Shown piece by piece: positions 7,117-15,164 of a stretch of 38,781 nt of DNA (within the stretch, counting starts at the first letter, position 1; the number at the start of each line of letters is the position of its first letter). Below the pieces are notes generated by a model. The model was not told the origin of the DNA, made no database searches, and saw nothing but the letters and a program-made list of their open reading frames with translations. Made by a program: the position numbers and the translations under genes. Where the stretch lies: contig JAJRPG010000038.1 in assembly GCA_024280855.1 (NCBI GenBank), positions 1-38,781 on the forward strand, read 5' to 3'. Source of the stretch: Planctomycetota bacterium. GTDB lineage: Bacteria > Planctomycetota > Phycisphaerae > UBA1845.

Positions 7117-8256
7117 CTACTCGGCGGTTGCCTGTCGAGCCGTCCGGCGTTGCTGAATGATGTTCTGCTCGCTCGCTTCCATGCGCAACCGAGCTTCAAC
7201 CCATTCAATATCTACTGACGAGACTGTAACCTTACAGCCTTCGGATACTTCCATTCTCTTGCGTGCCCGTCGCACAGCGTTACGGAGTAGTGTCTTACAG
7301 CGTCGTAGCGAGCCGTGACCAATTTGATTGGCGACGTCTTGCAGATACTTCGCTGCATCGGGCGCTAGCCTGATCGGCGTCCGCTCATAGAGCTTGCGAA
7401 TTTCTTCTACGCTATAAAGCGGCTTACCCCCTGAGTAGATATCCTTGCCTTGCGTAAGGTGATGAACTACGTCGAATCGGCTGTACATCTGGCCGTGGTC
7501 CGGGCCTACAGATCGCATGATTCGTTCGTGCAAATCAGTTGTAGCGAACATAAGGATGGGAACGCCCGTCGTGTCGTGAATGTCTCGTAGTAGTTCCAAG
7601 GCATCATCAGACAACTTTTGAGCTTCGTCCAGAATCAACATACGGTCGCTGTTTTGCAGACGATCGATGATGCGTCCCAACATATTCTTGTGCATTAAAT
7701 AAGTCATCGCTCGACGGTCCAACAGGCCCATCGGTTCAGCGATAGCATTAGTCAAGCCCTTTGGATGGTGTGAGCCGTTGACAACGCGAATGTAGATCGA
7801 TCCCACATACGTCTGCGATAGTGCTTGCGCACAGCGTGTTTTTCCCACACCTGTCGGGGCAATCAACATGCCCATTGTTTTATTCTCGTGAATTAGACGC
7901 GCTGCAGTGAGTATGGCTTTAGCAATCCGCGTTTCAACAAAGTCATCGTTGATCGAGGCAGCCTTGCTGCGGGCATGTTGCTCAACCCACATATTTAACG
8001 TGCGGATATGCGTATCAGCGTTCGCCCTGTAGTTGCCAGCCATCAAATCGTAGATAGTCGTTTCGCGTGGTGCGCTTACTTTCATGGCGACATCACGCCT
8101 TGAAATACCGTTTTTTTCGATATACGTTTTGAAATTCGCCATCGCCTGTTGACGCTGGGAATCGGATAACGCACCTTCGTTGGGTAGCATCCATGCTGCC
8201 ATGAGTATTTGATCCCGTCCCTGTAAAATGTCCGCTAAATCATCTGTTGGGTTCAT
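7117..8256 (-). CDS. MuB-like transposition AAA+ ATPase
   Basis: A 379-residue ATPase of the MuB/TnsC-like group, which coats target DNA and activates the transposase. The N-terminal 90 residues form a helix-turn-helix region (SRRDVAMKVSAPRETTIYDL). The Walker A motif is APTGVGKT at residues 133-140, Walker B is MLILDEAQ near residue 220, and FATTDLHERI looks like the sensor region. The C-terminus (GHGSLRRCKTLLRNAVRRAR) resembles the MuB C-terminal DNA-binding part. It overlaps muA by 4 bp (ATGA), so the two are translationally coupled in the same A-then-B order as in phage Mu. It is longer than Mu B (312 aa), mainly at the N-terminus. Confidence 0.9.
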   Translation of the reverse strand: MNPTDDLADILQGRDQILMAAWMLPNEGALSDSQRQQAMANFKTYIEKNGISRRDVAMKVSAPRETTIYDLMAGNYRANADTHIRTLNMWVEQHARSKAASINDDFVETRIAKAILTAARLIHENKTMGMLIAPTGVGKTRCAQALSQTYVGSIYIRVVNGSHHPKGLTNAIAEPMGLLDRRAMTYLMHKNMLGRIIDRLQNSDRMLILDEAQKLSDDALELLRDIHDTTGVPILMFATTDLHERIMRSVGPDHGQMYSRFDVVHHLTQGKDIYSGGKPLYSVEEIRKLYERTPIRLAPDAAKYLQDVANQIGHGSLRRCKTLLRNAVRRARKRMEVSEGCKVTVSSVDIEWVEARLRMEASEQNIIQQRRTARQATAE

Positions 8257-10520
8257 AGCAATGATTCCAAATCATCATCGCCATCCGTGACTGCCAATTG
8301 GTCCTCATCTACGAACAGGTCATCCATGCCCTGATCGTCGTCGTCCTCATCCTGAGCATGTAATTCTTGCTCATCCATAAACAACTCTTCAATATCGCCC
8401 GAAGGCTCAAAAGCGGTCGGATCGAAGGCCGTTCGATCGCCCTTCGAGACGCCCTCGAATCCCGTTTGAAAGGGGACGATTGTTGTGAGTGTCACATCGT
8501 CCGTACCTGTCTTGCGTAGTTCATCGAGCCTAGCTTGGCTGTGTTCAGCGATAAGTTGTGCAGCCGTCCTAGTGCGTCTGGCCGAAGATCGTGCAGCCTG
8601 GTGCATGACACGACGTTCTCGCATCTGTTCTGCGATGGCTTCGCGTGCGTCGTCTGCACACGTGAATGGTGGTATGCGTGTGTTGGCTTGCAACTCACCG
8701 ATAGGCTGGCGAGTATTGGCGTCAAAGGCCCAGCATCGAGAGATATCATCCGGATCGAGTGATATCAAAACCTTACGCCCAACGAATCGCTTTAGTCCTG
8801 CACAAATCTTCCCGTAATTGATTTTGACCGGGCCAATCGTAACGCCTACGCCATTCGCATGTACCTTGAACAGCCCGCGTGTTTCCAATAGGCAGACCAG
8901 GTCATCGTTGATGGCCCGCTTCAAAGACGTAGCCGTATTCCAGATAGCCATCGGCGTCTGACCTGATAGCCCGCGATGCGGTAGCTTGTGATACGACTCC
9001 ATAAAATCTGCGACACGCGATCGGACGTTAGCAAGCGATGGAATATCAGATTCATCACAGAGCTTTAGGGCCGCATGGCGTTTCCAACCTTCGCCATGTT
9101 TTTTCTTGAGGTAGCGACGCTGCGAGTCGGTGTAGCCGCGTTTGATTTGCTTCAAACATTCTGGCTTGTCCAACACGCTTTTACCGCAATAGGTTGCGTA
9201 AGTCTTATCATGCTGATCGTGGAAGCGCCCGAAGAATCTCTCGATCGTTCCTTTTGCCCACGCAGCGTACGGAATGGCGTAGATCAGCTCTATGTCTAAT
9301 TCACCGCAGATACCAAGCCAACGTGTATCTATCGGTGCGTCCTGACCAGCGTTGCGCTTTAGCCACGTCTGCCATTCTGGACCGATCGTGCGTCGTAATG
9401 AATCCCGTTGCGACTTGGTAACGCCAGTGATGATTTTACTCGTGAAGTCCTTACCGTTGTCGATTCTCATTCGGGCCGGTATAGCCCAATCTCTGCAAGC
9501 CATGCGTATAGTTGAAATGATGGCGTCGCTGTGTGGATTCGGTCCCAGATGCCAGCCCACGATAATACGCGAGGCAGTGTCTTGTATCGCTGTTAGCCAA
9601 GGTCGTATCTGCTTACCCTTATATTCACACCACATATCAAGCTGAGTGTGATCGGCCACATACAAATCAGCCGGGCTAATGAGGCTGTAATCAATTTCTA
9701 TATGGGAAAGGAATTTTTGCGACCATCGGTCTTTACCATATCGCAGTAAGAACGTCAGCGATTTATCATCCGTATCGCGTAGCCATTTTGTCGTCGAGGC
9801 GTAACTAGCTGGCCAACGCCATCGATTCTTTCGTGCTGCTCGCAGCGTCGCATCGTGACAGATACTGGCTGTTAGCTTGTTCTCACTGCGATAGACGCTG
9901 TAGAAGTATTCAATCGCAGCCAGGTCGCGTGTCGTGCCATCACTACCACCACCATCGCCATCCGAAGGCAAACCACGACGATCGATCAATCCTTCTACAC
10001 CGACAATATGGCCGTTAGAACCGATCGAGTTATAGGCAGACTTCCAACGCTTCAAAGTCCGCTCGCTTATTCTAAATGATGGACCTTCGATTCGCGTAGC
10101 CTCTGATACGACTTGCTGCGCAACCTGTAACTCAGTCAGATTATCACGCCCCATTGTTAGGCTGCGTTTTTCCCATTGGTTGAGGTAGTGAGCTTTGCGA
10201 TACGCCATATCTACAGCGTTCTGGGGGTACTTCGCATAAAGAGTTACACTATCGCGTTCGTTGCGTTTGGCGTTGGCTGGACACTTCGTGAGACGCGGAT
10301 CGATAGCCCGATTGATCCACCAGACAGGTTTACCTTTACCGCCTGGTGGCGATGCCAATACCGCTAGCGATTCACGTTTCGATTGATCGGCTCGCTGTTG
10401 CTCCCATAAAGCTTTACGACGCCACGTCCGCAGCGACTCGTTACACAACGAAGCGCAAGCCTCGACTGTTAGCCAGTCGCTGCTACTCGATGCTTCAGAT
10501 TGGAGTTGTGCTTGTGACAT
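8253..10520 (-). CDS. MuA-like DDE transposase
   Basis: A 755-residue transposase of the Mu A family. An N-terminal winged-helix-like region (LTVEACASLCNESLRTWRRK) is followed by further DNA-binding domains. The RNase H-like core supplies Asp290 in YVADHTQLDMW, Asp354 in RIDNGKDF and Glu427 in AKGTIERFFGRF, close to the Mu D269/D336/E392 spacing. A Mu-type beta-barrel follows (GVGVTIGPVKINYG). The last 60 residues are strongly acidic (EDEDDDDQGMDD), where Mu A carries the region contacting MuB. The start ATG lies 3 bp after the stop of the tape-measure-like gene, so transposase expression depends on transcription through structural genes. All catalytic residues are present, so it may be active. 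Confidence 0.93.
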   Translation of the reverse strand: MSQAQLQSEASSSSDWLTVEACASLCNESLRTWRRKALWEQQRADQSKRESLAVLASPPGGKGKPVWWINRAIDPRLTKCPANAKRNERDSVTLYAKYPQNAVDMAYRKAHYLNQWEKRSLTMGRDNLTELQVAQQVVSEATRIEGPSFRISERTLKRWKSAYNSIGSNGHIVGVEGLIDRRGLPSDGDGGGSDGTTRDLAAIEYFYSVYRSENKLTASICHDATLRAARKNRWRWPASYASTTKWLRDTDDKSLTFLLRYGKDRWSQKFLSHIEIDYSLISPADLYVADHTQLDMWCEYKGKQIRPWLTAIQDTASRIIVGWHLGPNPHSDAIISTIRMACRDWAIPARMRIDNGKDFTSKIITGVTKSQRDSLRRTIGPEWQTWLKRNAGQDAPIDTRWLGICGELDIELIYAIPYAAWAKGTIERFFGRFHDQHDKTYATYCGKSVLDKPECLKQIKRGYTDSQRRYLKKKHGEGWKRHAALKLCDESDIPSLANVRSRVADFMESYHKLPHRGLSGQTPMAIWNTATSLKRAINDDLVCLLETRGLFKVHANGVGVTIGPVKINYGKICAGLKRFVGRKVLISLDPDDISRCWAFDANTRQPIGELQANTRIPPFTCADDAREAIAEQMRERRVMHQAARSSARRTRTAAQLIAEHSQARLDELRKTGTDDVTLTTIVPFQTGFEGVSKGDRTAFDPTAFEPSGDIEELFMDEQELHAQDEDDDDQGMDDLFVDEDQLAVTDGDDDLESLL

Positions 10521-10523
10521 ACA

Positions 10524-11846
10524 TCAATTCTCTGCGAGTGCTGCTGCGCCTTCACCGATGCCCGATTCCGCTTCCCGCATAGCCCGCGACGCGGCATCTG
10601 AACCGTTGAATGTCGATCCCTGATTGTTGAAGTTGTTAATGGTCGGGCTGGCAGGTTTTCCAGCACCGTTGTCACGACTACTCTTTTCAATTTCATGTAA
10701 GGCATTCCTTACTGTGGTGCGTTCCGACTCTGTCCCCGCCGCTTCTACCGTAGGACTTCTAAACGTGAGGACTTTGAAAATGTCGCTGATATTATCGCCT
10801 CTGCCTGGCACGGAAAATATACTTCGCAACGTGTTGTTGAATTTATCGATGTTTTCGGTGGTACTGAACGTCTGCGCAATTTTAGAAAGCCTTTCGATGT
10901 TCTGACCTGCTAATGCGAATTGCTTGAGTACGGCTTGCAAGTTCAGGGTTGATCCACCCTGCGCCGCAGATTCTTTGGCCGCCTCTACCGAGCGTTCACC
11001 AGATACGCCAACGCCTTGACCTTGTTCTGTTTCACGGCGGATGAATGCTTGTAACGCTTCGTTATTTCGTTCAATGGAGCGTTCTACAATACGCACTAAT
11101 CCATCCGCTGAGGCTTCCTTATTGATGGACAGCCTGCCTTGCTGCTGCAATATGGCTGCCTTTTCGATTTGATCTTTGGTTAGCCCCGTACCTGAGAGCG
11201 ATCCGACAGTATTATCGATAATAGATTGATCTAAACCACCGAAATTTGATTTGATATTATTGGCAAGCGACAAGGCGTCGCGTGAACCTTGTGCGTCGAT
11301 ACCGCCAACCCTAGTACGCGAATCCGCTACATTTTCGATTGTCTGCTGCCTGTCGGATTCAATGCCTTTGAGATCGTTAAGAGCCTTTGCATTATCGCGG
11401 ACAGCTTTCGTGGCCCGCTCGTATTCTTCAGTGATACGTCGCACAGACAATGCGATGGCAGCTAGCCCCGCGAGTAAAGCTCCGCCTGCGAACAACAACT
11501 TGAATGATCCAGCGTTCTTTTTTATCGCAGCGTTCATACCACCAAACGCTTTGGTTACGTCGATGTTCTTACCAGCTAGATCGCCAGCGATTTTCGTACC
11601 TCTGATTGCAGCATCAACAAACCCACCCAGAGCAGGACTAATTGAAGTGAGAAGGGCAAGTAGTTCACTTTGAGATGATGAAAATTTCTTCGTCTCATCG
11701 GTTATGTTCTTCGTTTCAGTAACCGATTGCGAAACGTTCTCCGTGAGCTTGTTTTGTGCCTCATTGATTTCATTTAGCCCGTCGGCGGTCTGCTTACCGC
11801 CTTCGAGCTTCGCCTTGAGTCGTAGTTCTGCGTCGCCTGTTCCCAT
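10524..11846 (-). CDS. short tape-measure-like phage tail protein
   Basis: A 440-residue, largely alpha-helical and Gln/Asn/Ser/Ala-rich protein. Residues 1-75 look like coiled coil (KLTENVSQSVTETKNITDE). A hydrophobic stretch, LLFAGGALLAGLAAIALSV, lies near residue 120, as in tape-measure proteins. The C-terminus carries NNFNNQGSTFNGSDAASRAM, which resembles tails of phage tape-measure or tail-fibre-assembly proteins. AAGGA stands seven bases before the ATG. Mu-like tape measures are usually longer, so this would specify a short tail, or the protein may do something else with a particle. The assignment is by composition and a short motif, not by a catalytic signature. Confidence 0.5.
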   Translation of the reverse strand: MGTGDAELRLKAKLEGGKQTADGLNEINEAQNKLTENVSQSVTETKNITDETKKFSSSQSELLALLTSISPALGGFVDAAIRGTKIAGDLAGKNIDVTKAFGGMNAAIKKNAGSFKLLFAGGALLAGLAAIALSVRRITEEYERATKAVRDNAKALNDLKGIESDRQQTIENVADSRTRVGGIDAQGSRDALSLANNIKSNFGGLDQSIIDNTVGSLSGTGLTKDQIEKAAILQQQGRLSINKEASADGLVRIVERSIERNNEALQAFIRRETEQGQGVGVSGERSVEAAKESAAQGGSTLNLQAVLKQFALAGQNIERLSKIAQTFSTTENIDKFNNTLRSIFSVPGRGDNISDIFKVLTFRSPTVEAAGTESERTTVRNALHEIEKSSRDNGAGKPASPTINNFNNQGSTFNGSDAASRAMREAESGIGEGAAALAEN

Positions 11847-11863
11847 CGTTTATCCTTTCAACA

Positions 11864-12217
11864 TCACACCGTCGGTAGTTCCAACAACTCCGCATCCATC
11901 AACGGTTCATGCCCCGCATCCACAAGCGTCTGATTAGTAAACGCCTGTAAACTCGTCACCTGGCTAACGCTGGCATGTTCTCGAATAGCCATCGCAATCA
12001 CGTCGGGCCTTGCAACGCTATTAGCTACAGACTGCACGCCATCGGTCATTGAATCACCGTTGACAAAATCAATCGCAGCCATGAGTACATGCTCATGCAA
12101 CGCAGCCGTCGTGAATTCAATGCTCTTACTTTCCAAGGCCTGACGCAATCGATCGCACAACACTTGTGGCGTCAGCTGCTCCGTTGGTTCAGGCCCGTAT
12201 ATCTTTTTGTCGTTCAT
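11864..12217 (-). CDS. small protein sharing the gpI scaffold tail
   Basis: A 117-residue protein of no recognised family. Its C-terminus (TSLQAFTNQTL, then PLMDAELLEL) aligns with the C-terminus of the protease/scaffold encoded just upstream (TSIEAFVNDTL, then PLLTETEIQTL), including part of the preceding helix (VIAMAIREH versus IMTATREF). In Mu, the C-terminal part of gpI is the capsid scaffold, so this gene may be a separate short scaffold derived by duplication. AAGGA precedes the ATG by nine bases. The gene lies 54 bp downstream of the protease gene and 17 bp upstream of the tape-measure-like gene. Confidence 0.7.
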   Translation of the reverse strand: MNDKKIYGPEPTEQLTPQVLCDRLRQALESKSIEFTTAALHEHVLMAAIDFVNGDSMTDGVQSVANSVARPDVIAMAIREHASVSQVTSLQAFTNQTLVDAGHEPLMDAELLELPTV

Positions 12218-12271
12218 TTACTCGAATCCTTTTTCATTCGCTTTTTACGTTGGCCCTAATAAGCCACTGAT

Positions 12272-13465
12272 CTACAGTGTTTGAATTTCCGTCTCAGTCA
12301 GTAGCGGTAGTTTCTTACCTTCCAGCGTATCGTTCACGAACGCTTCAATGGACGTAAGCCCTTGTAAATCGTTGGACTCTTTGAATTCCCGTGTAGCGGT
12401 CATAATCAATTCAGCCCGGCCATGCGATGCCCCGTCGGGTGATTTGGTCTGACCAGATTGAACCCAGGGCGTAGCACGATTCATTAGCTGCTCGAATCGC
12501 TCTGGATTCTGACGACTGAGGGCAAGCGCCGAAGCCATCTGATCCTTATCGTTAGGATTCAAGACATTGGTTTTGGCATACTTCGCCACCCGCTCAATCG
12601 CAAGCCGTTCAGATTCACCGTTCTTCATAGCGGTAAGAGCCGTCTTAGCCTGACCGTCGTTACTCAGCATACTGATTGATAGAATCACTTCCGACGTGCA
12701 GGCGTTACTACTGATGCCAAGCTTGCTGCGAATCGAGCTAGCGATTTGAGCATTTTCATCTTCGCTAGCTGGCGCATCTTTTTCATCGGTCTTGCCACGC
12801 AGCTTGTCGATGGCTGCACGAAGTATCGCATCGCGTCCGCTACCTTCGATCTCAATTTCCATATCAGTCAATACGCTTTTCAACTCGCCGATCAAACGCT
12901 CCGTCGTGACGGCGCTTTCTTTTTCTGTTGTAGCTGGTTCACCTGCCATAATAATTTTCTCCATAGTTTCAGCTTCCATGCCTTTGCGTGACGCTACAAC
13001 CGGATCGAGCTGTGCGAGTTCCGGCTTATTAGTTAGTGCCACACTGTCAATAGATACCACTTTCCGGTCTGATTTCCGGATGATCGCAACCGGAGACAGA
13101 CGTTTATATTCGTGTGTGGTGATGTAATCCCTAGCCCGTTCGTTCCACTGGACCATTGCATAAACACCGCGACCTGGCTGATACCACATAGACCGTATCC
13201 AACCAGCCGCAGGAGCCGTTCCGTCCGGCGATGCGTACTGGCCTCCCAGCGATTGATGTTCGTAGTCAATGACTAATTCGCTACCACGATTTTTGAATGC
13301 TTCAAGAATTAGCTTCGCGGATTCGGCATCAACGATGAAGTCACCTTTGCCAGTTTTTACCAAGCCGTCGGGCAGGATATGCTGCTGTTTAAGACCGCTA
13401 CCAATATCATGGTGCGCTTCACAGGCAAACGTATCTATGGGTGAGTCGTTCAAGTATTCGTTCAT
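12272..13465 (-). CDS. Mu gpI-like prohead protease/scaffold
   Basis: A 397-residue protein of the Mu-like I (phage protease) family. The N-terminal half holds the protease: LVIDYEHQSL includes the conserved Asp-Tyr-Glu-His segment, and AAGWIRSMWY, EYKRLSPVA and VVSIDSVALTNKP follow, as in Mu-type proteases where Ser/His act in head maturation. The C-terminal half is acidic and helical, as expected for an internal scaffold (gpZ-like). The start is the ATG at 13465, preceded by AAAGAG; an ATG seven codons upstream would add MIERVKI. Unlike Mu, its gene is not next to the capsid gene but on the opposite strand, in the transposase unit. Confidence 0.87.
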   Translation of the reverse strand: MNEYLNDSPIDTFACEAHHDIGSGLKQQHILPDGLVKTGKGDFIVDAESAKLILEAFKNRGSELVIDYEHQSLGGQYASPDGTAPAAGWIRSMWYQPGRGVYAMVQWNERARDYITTHEYKRLSPVAIIRKSDRKVVSIDSVALTNKPELAQLDPVVASRKGMEAETMEKIIMAGEPATTEKESAVTTERLIGELKSVLTDMEIEIEGSGRDAILRAAIDKLRGKTDEKDAPASEDENAQIASSIRSKLGISSNACTSEVILSISMLSNDGQAKTALTAMKNGESERLAIERVAKYAKTNVLNPNDKDQMASALALSRQNPERFEQLMNRATPWVQSGQTKSPDGASHGRAELIMTATREFKESNDLQGLTSIEAFVNDTLEGKKLPLLTETEIQTL

Positions 13466-13683
13466 AATTTTTACTCTTTCTATCATTCAGCCAATAGCCC
13501 GACTGGCAGTTGCCGAGAAAGGATTTAAGCGACAACTGCCGAGTCGGCTACGGACCTGTCCGATCGTGGTATCCAAACCAATCGGACAGCAAATACGGCG
13601 ACGGGCTGCATGCCACAACCCGTCGCAGCTGGTGTAAGCAGAACGGACAAACTGCTCGCACCATCACACGGAGACAATCGTAA

Positions 13684-13950
13684 TCAAGTGCGTATTCCTT
13701 CCGCACATGGTGGAATCGGAGCTGGTGACTCATCTAACGCTGAATACTTGGCGCAAACACAGGCGATTTCAGCTATCTCTGGCGTAGTTAATTTCTTCAG
13801 GTATCGAGTCGCTATTTGAATTAATTCCACTCGCACAAGATTAAGCTTTTCGGGGCGAATTTTTTCTTCGACCTGCTCGGTATCGATAGTGTCAGCCGCG
13901 TGTCGATTCTGTTCACTGCATCGCATATCATTTCCTTTCAATTCGACCAT
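13684..13950 (-). CDS. small hypothetical protein
   Basis: An 88-residue protein with a central helical part (RVELIQIATRYLKKLTTPEIAEIACVCAKY) between low-complexity ends; quoted only as the core VELIQIATRYLKKL. No family is recognised. The ATG at 13950 follows the stop of the XRE gene by 5 bp, and GGAG overlaps that stop. A second ATG at 13926 also has AAAGGA upstream, so the exact start is open. A 218-bp gap with no clear gene separates its stop from the protease gene. Confidence 0.55.
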   Translation of the reverse strand: MVELKGNDMRCSEQNRHAADTIDTEQVEEKIRPEKLNLVRVELIQIATRYLKKLTTPEIAEIACVCAKYSALDESPAPIPPCAEGIRT

Positions 13951-13955
13951 TTTTT

Positions 13956-14309
13956 CTAACTCCGTAATTGTGCAGCGGTTGCCTCAGCCCTTGGCAACTG
14001 GGCAGAAACCTCAAGAGAGGCAACCGACTGCATTTTCTTTTTTGTGCGTACTCTCTCGCGTCTACCCGTCAGCAAGAACGCCATCGTTCGCCGTAGTGCA
14101 ATTGAAATGAGTAGCAAGTTTTCCGTCACAGGTATGCGAGTTCCGCATTCGTAATTTGCTATTGTCGAACGCTTTACGCCTGTCACCTTGGCTAAATCTG
14201 CCAGATACCAGCCGCGTGTTTTTCGCGCAGCACGAATCCGCAAGCCAACCGCTCGCCGATCAATCGGCTGCAACTTAATTATCGATCTAAGGTACGGTCC
14301 TTTGTGCAT
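13956..14309 (-). CDS. XRE-family regulator
   Basis: A 117-residue protein with a single helix-turn-helix of the Cro/CI type at about residues 20-75 (GLRIRAARKTRGW, then LAKVTGVKRSTIANYECG). The C-terminal 35 residues are basic and Ala/Arg/Lys-rich (RRERVRTKKK). The start follows the upstream stop by 2 bp. It is probably a second regulator of the element, perhaps an early-to-late switch. The target is unknown. Confidence 0.8.
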   Translation of the reverse strand: MHKGPYLRSIIKLQPIDRRAVGLRIRAARKTRGWYLADLAKVTGVKRSTIANYECGTRIPVTENLLLISIALRRTMAFLLTGRRERVRTKKKMQSVASLEVSAQLPRAEATAAQLRS

Positions 14310-14311
14310 GA

Positions 14312-14800
14312 CTACCTACCTTTTTCACATTCACAACATGACGAAACTTCACGCGGTTGTTGATCCCAAATCAGTAGCCGTCGATTGGCTTCGTCGTATC
14401 TAGCGTGAATGTTTCGCGTGAGATTTTGAGCGATGAAAACTGCGCAGCTAATCGCCCAATTGGGATGAGCGTAGAACGATAAAACATAGCCGCGTTCTAA
14501 AGTTTCGTCCGCGATGTTGCATTCGTCAGACGTCCATTGGTGTGCATCAGAATTTTCTTCGATGCTGTGCAAATTCATGTCGCGTGGAATCTTGTCCTCG
14601 CTGTGAACATGGAATGGCAAACAGCCGTCATACAGCATTGAACTATCAGCACGAAAGCCCGGAGCGCTAATACACACACGCTGCCAATCACGTTCAACAC
14701 CGTTGATAGTATCTTTAGTGACGACACCGTTATCGATGTTGAAATATGCTCCGTCCGGAACATTGTCCGCTGCTCGGTTAGGTTCTGATATCATGGGCAT
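14312..14800 (-). CDS. hypothetical element protein, 162 aa
   Basis: No family is recognised. The sequence is soluble in character, with many charged and aromatic residues, a His/Cys-rich C-terminus ending SSCCECEKGR, and an internal segment YVLSFYAHPNWAISCAVF. AAAGGAAT precedes the ATG. It lies between the two XRE genes in the early part of the left arm, a position where Mu-like phages encode accessory or host-takeover proteins. That role is inferred only from position. Confidence 0.6.
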   Translation of the reverse strand: MPMISEPNRAADNVPDGAYFNIDNGVVTKDTINGVERDWQRVCISAPGFRADSSMLYDGCLPFHVHSEDKIPRDMNLHSIEENSDAHQWTSDECNIADETLERGYVLSFYAHPNWAISCAVFIAQNLTRNIHARYDEANRRLLIWDQQPREVSSCCECEKGR

Positions 14801-14830
14801 GATTCCTTTCGTTGGTCCGTTTGGCTGGCA

Positions 14831-15079
14831 TTAAAGTCCCAGCTCCGTTTTACAGTGGCGAGTGCGCTCTATGAAAAACTCAAATGGCTTGCCGTATGCA
14901 TCCGCCATCTGTGCGATAGTTGCGAATTGAGGCGTAGTAACACCTGACAGCCACGAGCCTACCGACTGCCTACTCACGCTAAACTGTTTAGCATAGTCAT
15001 TCACCGATATTCCATTTTCAGCCATCAAATCGCTGATAGCTTGGCTTCTAAAGCTTGAAATACTATTATTAGTAAACAT
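14831..15079 (-). CDS. small XRE/Cro-like regulator
   Basis: An 82-residue single-domain protein with a helix-turn-helix at about residues 25-65 (NDYAKQFSVSRQSVGSWLSG). It is the first gene of the left arm, divergent from the large XRE-headed regulator. No Shine-Dalgarno is visible, and a -10 sequence lies only 8 bp before the ATG, so the transcript may be leaderless, as for some phage repressors. Size and position fit a Cro/Ner-like protein. Confidence 0.82.
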   Translation of the reverse strand: MFTNNSISSFRSQAISDLMAENGISVNDYAKQFSVSRQSVGSWLSGVTTPQFATIAQMADAYGKPFEFFIERTRHCKTELGL

Positions 15080-15164
15080 CTATGTCAAGAATAGCACATA
15101 TTTCTTTATTTGCAATAGAAAATATAAACTTTATTGGGTTTACTTGCGAAGGATGTTCGTTATC
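15080..15164. promoter_or_regulatory. divergent AT-rich switch region
   Basis: This is the only intergenic segment from which both arms can be transcribed. For the minus strand, TTGCAA (15115-15110) and TATTCT (15093-15088) are 16 bp apart, with the ATG 8 bp further on. The palindrome ATAAACTTTAT (15124-15134) is a candidate operator. The AT-rich composition contrasts with the surrounding genes. Confidence 0.55.
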
